From Geobacter sp. UBA698 (GTDB taxonomy: Bacteria > Desulfobacterota > Desulfuromonadia > Geobacterales > Pseudopelobacteraceae), in assembly GCA_002298925.1 (NCBI GenBank), contig DBMM01000070.1, positions 1 to 7,351 of the forward strand: DNA of 7,351 nt, read 5' to 3'. The position numbers and the translations under genes are program-made. Within the stretch, counting starts at the first letter, position 1. Every line of letters begins with the position of its first letter. Positions 5,959 through 7,351 of this stretch are shown here, in pieces. The notes under the pieces are model-generated. The model did no database searches. It saw only the letters and a program-made list of their open reading frames with translations, and was not told the DNA's origin.

Positions 5959-5993
5959 GGGATTACCGCTTTGGAAGCGGGCTACCCTTTTTT
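5959..5993 (+). terminator. Probable intrinsic terminator of the carotenoid oxygenase gene
   Basis: CCGCTT (5966-5971) pairs with AAGCGG (5975-5980) around a 3-nt loop. Across a 4x4 internal loop, GGG (5959-5961) can pair with CCC (5985-5987), which abuts a run of six T (5988-5993). An alternative stem is GCTTCC/GGAAGC (5953-5958/5973-5978). The structure overlaps the last codons and stop of the convergent ABC ATPase gene. Read leftward no T-run follows, so it serves the + strand gene best. Confidence 0.55.
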
Positions 5994-7073
5994 CAACGAC
6001 AACATTAATCTGTTTTTTCCGTCAACCCGCCGGTAATCGATCCGTTCCGCCAGATGGCTGATGATGTTCAGGCCCAGTTCATCGGGTAGATGGCCTTTAT
6101 CAAGCAAATTCATTGCCTCGCCAGTGTTTTCCATAACCAGATCAAGACTCTCCTTCTTCTCTGAGTAGGAGATGGTCAGATCGAGGGCCGTGGCCGGGAG
6201 GAGCGGCTCGTGAATCTGGAGGAGTTCTTCCACGAGCAGCAGCAAGTTGTGCCGGGTTTTTCTCGGCAGGATCTGCTTTTCGCAGAATGCCTCTATTTCC
6301 GCGTTCATGGCATACAGATCGTAGTGAGGAGACGTGATGCTGAATCCAAGGCTGCGCACCCGGTGAATGAACGCTTTGGTCTTCTCCCGCTGCGGGTTCT
6401 CGAATATTTGCTCAGGCGTTCCTTCTTCGTAGATAAACCCCTCGTCCATGTACAAAACCCGGCTCGATACGTCACGGGCAAAATCCATCTCGTGGGTAAC
6501 GATCAGCATGGTCATGCCATCCTTGGCCAAGCGCCTGATGACTGCCAATACTTCGCTCACCATGGTCGGATCAAGGGCCGAGGTCGGCTCGTCGAACAGG
6601 ATGATTTCCGGCTCCATAGCCAGGCAGCGCGCAATGGCAATGCGTTGCTTCTGTCCGCCGGACAGTTCGTCCGGGTAGTTGTCGGCTTTTTCGGCAAGTC
6701 CCACCAGCTTAAGCAGGTCCAAAGCTTTTTGCTCTGCATCGGCCTTGGCCATGCTACGCAGTTTTATCGGTGCGATGGTCAGGTTTTCCAATATGGAAAG
6801 GTGGGTAAAAAGGTTGAATGACTGAAACACCATGTTCATCTTCTGCCGGACTTTGGGCACGTTGGAGCGGGGATCGAGAATATCGGTTCCGTCGATAACG
6901 ATGGAACCGCCGCTTGGCCGGTCAAGCAGGTTGAGGCAGCGCAAAAAAGTGCTTTTGCCGGTGCCGGAAGGGCCGATGATGGAAATGACTTCCCCTTTCC
7001 CGATTCGGATGGAGATATCTTTCAGCACGGCAAGTTCGCCGAATTTCTTGGACAAATGCTCTACCCGTATCAT
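5982..7073 (-). CDS. Polar amino-acid ABC transporter ATPase (GlnQ type) with extra C-terminal GHKL-like domain
   Basis: The ATPase subunit of a polar amino-acid importer at the cytoplasmic face of the inner membrane. Residues 1-245 are a complete GlnQ/HisP-type nucleotide-binding domain: Walker A GPSGTGKST (34-42), Q-loop Gln84 in VFQSFNLF, signature LSGGQ (137-141), Walker B IILFDEP with Asp161 and Glu162, D-loop SALD (165-168) and H-loop His194. That domain normally ends the protein at about 240-250 residues. Here the chain runs to 363. Residues about 250-363 resemble the anti-sigma-factor type of GHKL ATPase (RsbW/SpoIIAB). They show a helix with LLLLVEELLQIHE (N-box position), strands LDLTISYSE and LDLVMENTGEA (G1-box position), a good G2-like ELGLNIISHLAE, and a closing DGKNRLMLSLKK strand. 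The N-box Asn is apparently Gln286 and the DxGxG box is NTGEA, so nucleotide binding there may be lost or altered. The start ATG overlaps the permease stop (ATGA), implying translational coupling. Transport role is firm; the tail's role is unknown. Confidence 0.92.
   Translation of the reverse strand: MIRVEHLSKKFGELAVLKDISIRIGKGEVISIIGPSGTGKSTFLRCLNLLDRPSGGSIVIDGTDILDPRSNVPKVRQKMNMVFQSFNLFTHLSILENLTIAPIKLRSMAKADAEQKALDLLKLVGLAEKADNYPDELSGGQKQRIAIARCLAMEPEIILFDEPTSALDPTMVSEVLAVIRRLAKDGMTMLIVTHEMDFARDVSSRVLYMDEGFIYEEGTPEQIFENPQREKTKAFIHRVRSLGFSITSPHYDLYAMNAEIEAFCEKQILPRKTRHNLLLLVEELLQIHEPLLPATALDLTISYSEKKESLDLVMENTGEAMNLLDKGHLPDELGLNIISHLAERIDYRRVDGKNRLMLSLKKG
5985..6326 (-). other. Degenerate GHKL/anti-sigma-like domain fused to the ABC ATPase
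   Basis: This part of the ATPase gene encodes residues 250-363, beyond the normal end of a GlnQ-type protein. The order of helix with paired glutamates, ISYSE strand, ENTGEA turn, LDKGHLPDELGLNIISHLAERI and final RVDGKNRLMLSLKK parallels serine-kinase/anti-sigma GHKL domains. In those, a G2 box G-x-GL and a closing G-x-N-x-hydrophobic-L strand are typical. The identification rests on pattern alone. Confidence 0.65.
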
Positions 7074-7351
7074 GCGTTACCTGCCTTTCTCCGTTTGTAT
7101 TTCGGGTCGGTTCTTAATTCCAGGTACTCCAGCGACTGCATGAGCAGCCACGATATGCAGAAGTAAAGGAATGCAACCATGACGAGTGGGAAGAAAGCGT
7201 CAAAGGTGCGGCTCCGGATGATATCGCTGGCTTTGGTCAGATCTTGCACCGCGATGTAGCCGACAATGGAAGTCATTTTGACGAGTGAGATGAACTCCCC
7301 CTTGTAAACCGGCAGGATACGGCGCACAGTCTGAGGCAGAACGATATGAAG
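7070..7351 (-). CDS. Polar amino-acid ABC transporter permease, C-terminal part (5' end outside window)
   Basis: The minus-strand frame is open from the window edge to the TGA at 7072-7070, giving 93 visible residues; the GTG at 7327 is internal. The first residues, LHIVLPQTVRRILPVYKGEF, are the downstream half of the EAA loop that docks onto the ATPase in HisM/GlnP-type permeases. They are followed by the family-typical ISLVKMTSIVGYIAVQDLTKASDIIRSRTFDAFFPL segment and a last transmembrane helix (about VMVAFLYFCISWLLMQSL). A short basic tail, KYKRRKAGNA, ends the protein. It forms the membrane channel for the amino acid with the ATPase encoded immediately downstream, whose start codon overlaps this stop by 4 bp. 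Substrate specificity is set mainly by a binding protein outside the window. Confidence 0.9.
   Translation of the reverse strand, partial: LHIVLPQTVRRILPVYKGEFISLVKMTSIVGYIAVQDLTKASDIIRSRTFDAFFPLVMVAFLYFCISWLLMQSLEYLELRTDPKYKRRKAGNA

Overview
The window looks like chromosomal DNA from an anaerobic or facultative Gram-negative bacterium. A Geobacter/Desulfuromonas-type deltaproteobacterium is my best guess, from the pairing of a tungsten/molybdenum aldehyde:ferredoxin oxidoreductase with polar amino-acid ABC transporter genes and from the style of the intergenic repeats. This is an inference; no rRNA or other marker gene is present.

Layout, left to right: (1) the C-terminal end of an RBBP9/YdeN-type alpha/beta hydrolase (+, 1-258, cut by the window edge); (2) a complete 12-helix MFS transporter (+, 492-1760); (3) a 352-bp gap between convergent genes, carrying a near-perfect 37-nt palindrome (1911-1947) and a 152-bp element bounded by perfect 18-bp inverted repeats (1963-2114) that looks like a MITE and overlaps the stop codon of the next gene; (4) an aldehyde:ferredoxin oxidoreductase family enzyme (-, 2113-3843); (5) a 533-bp divergent intergenic region with a short palindrome, an intrinsic terminator that ends no visible gene, and a candidate promoter; (6) a carotenoid cleavage oxygenase carrying a combined twin-arginine and lipoprotein signal (+, 4377-5924), followed by a terminator; (7) the end of an amino-acid ABC transporter operon on the minus strand: a GlnQ-type ATPase (5982-7073) and the C-terminal part of its permease (7070-7351, cut by the window edge), coupled by an ATGA overlap.

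The genes do not form one pathway. They are mostly single transcription units in alternating orientation; only permease and ATPase are clearly an operon. The most unusual item is the ATPase: after a complete amino-acid-transporter nucleotide-binding domain it carries about 110 extra residues that resemble a degenerate GHKL/anti-sigma-factor (RsbW/SpoIIAB-like) ATPase fold. That suggests an importer ATPase with a built-in regulatory or partner-switching module. Second in interest is the predicted export and lipid anchoring of an O2-dependent carotenoid oxygenase, encoded beside an enzyme from a generally oxygen-sensitive family. Third is the inverted-repeat element that seems to supply the oxidoreductase stop codon.
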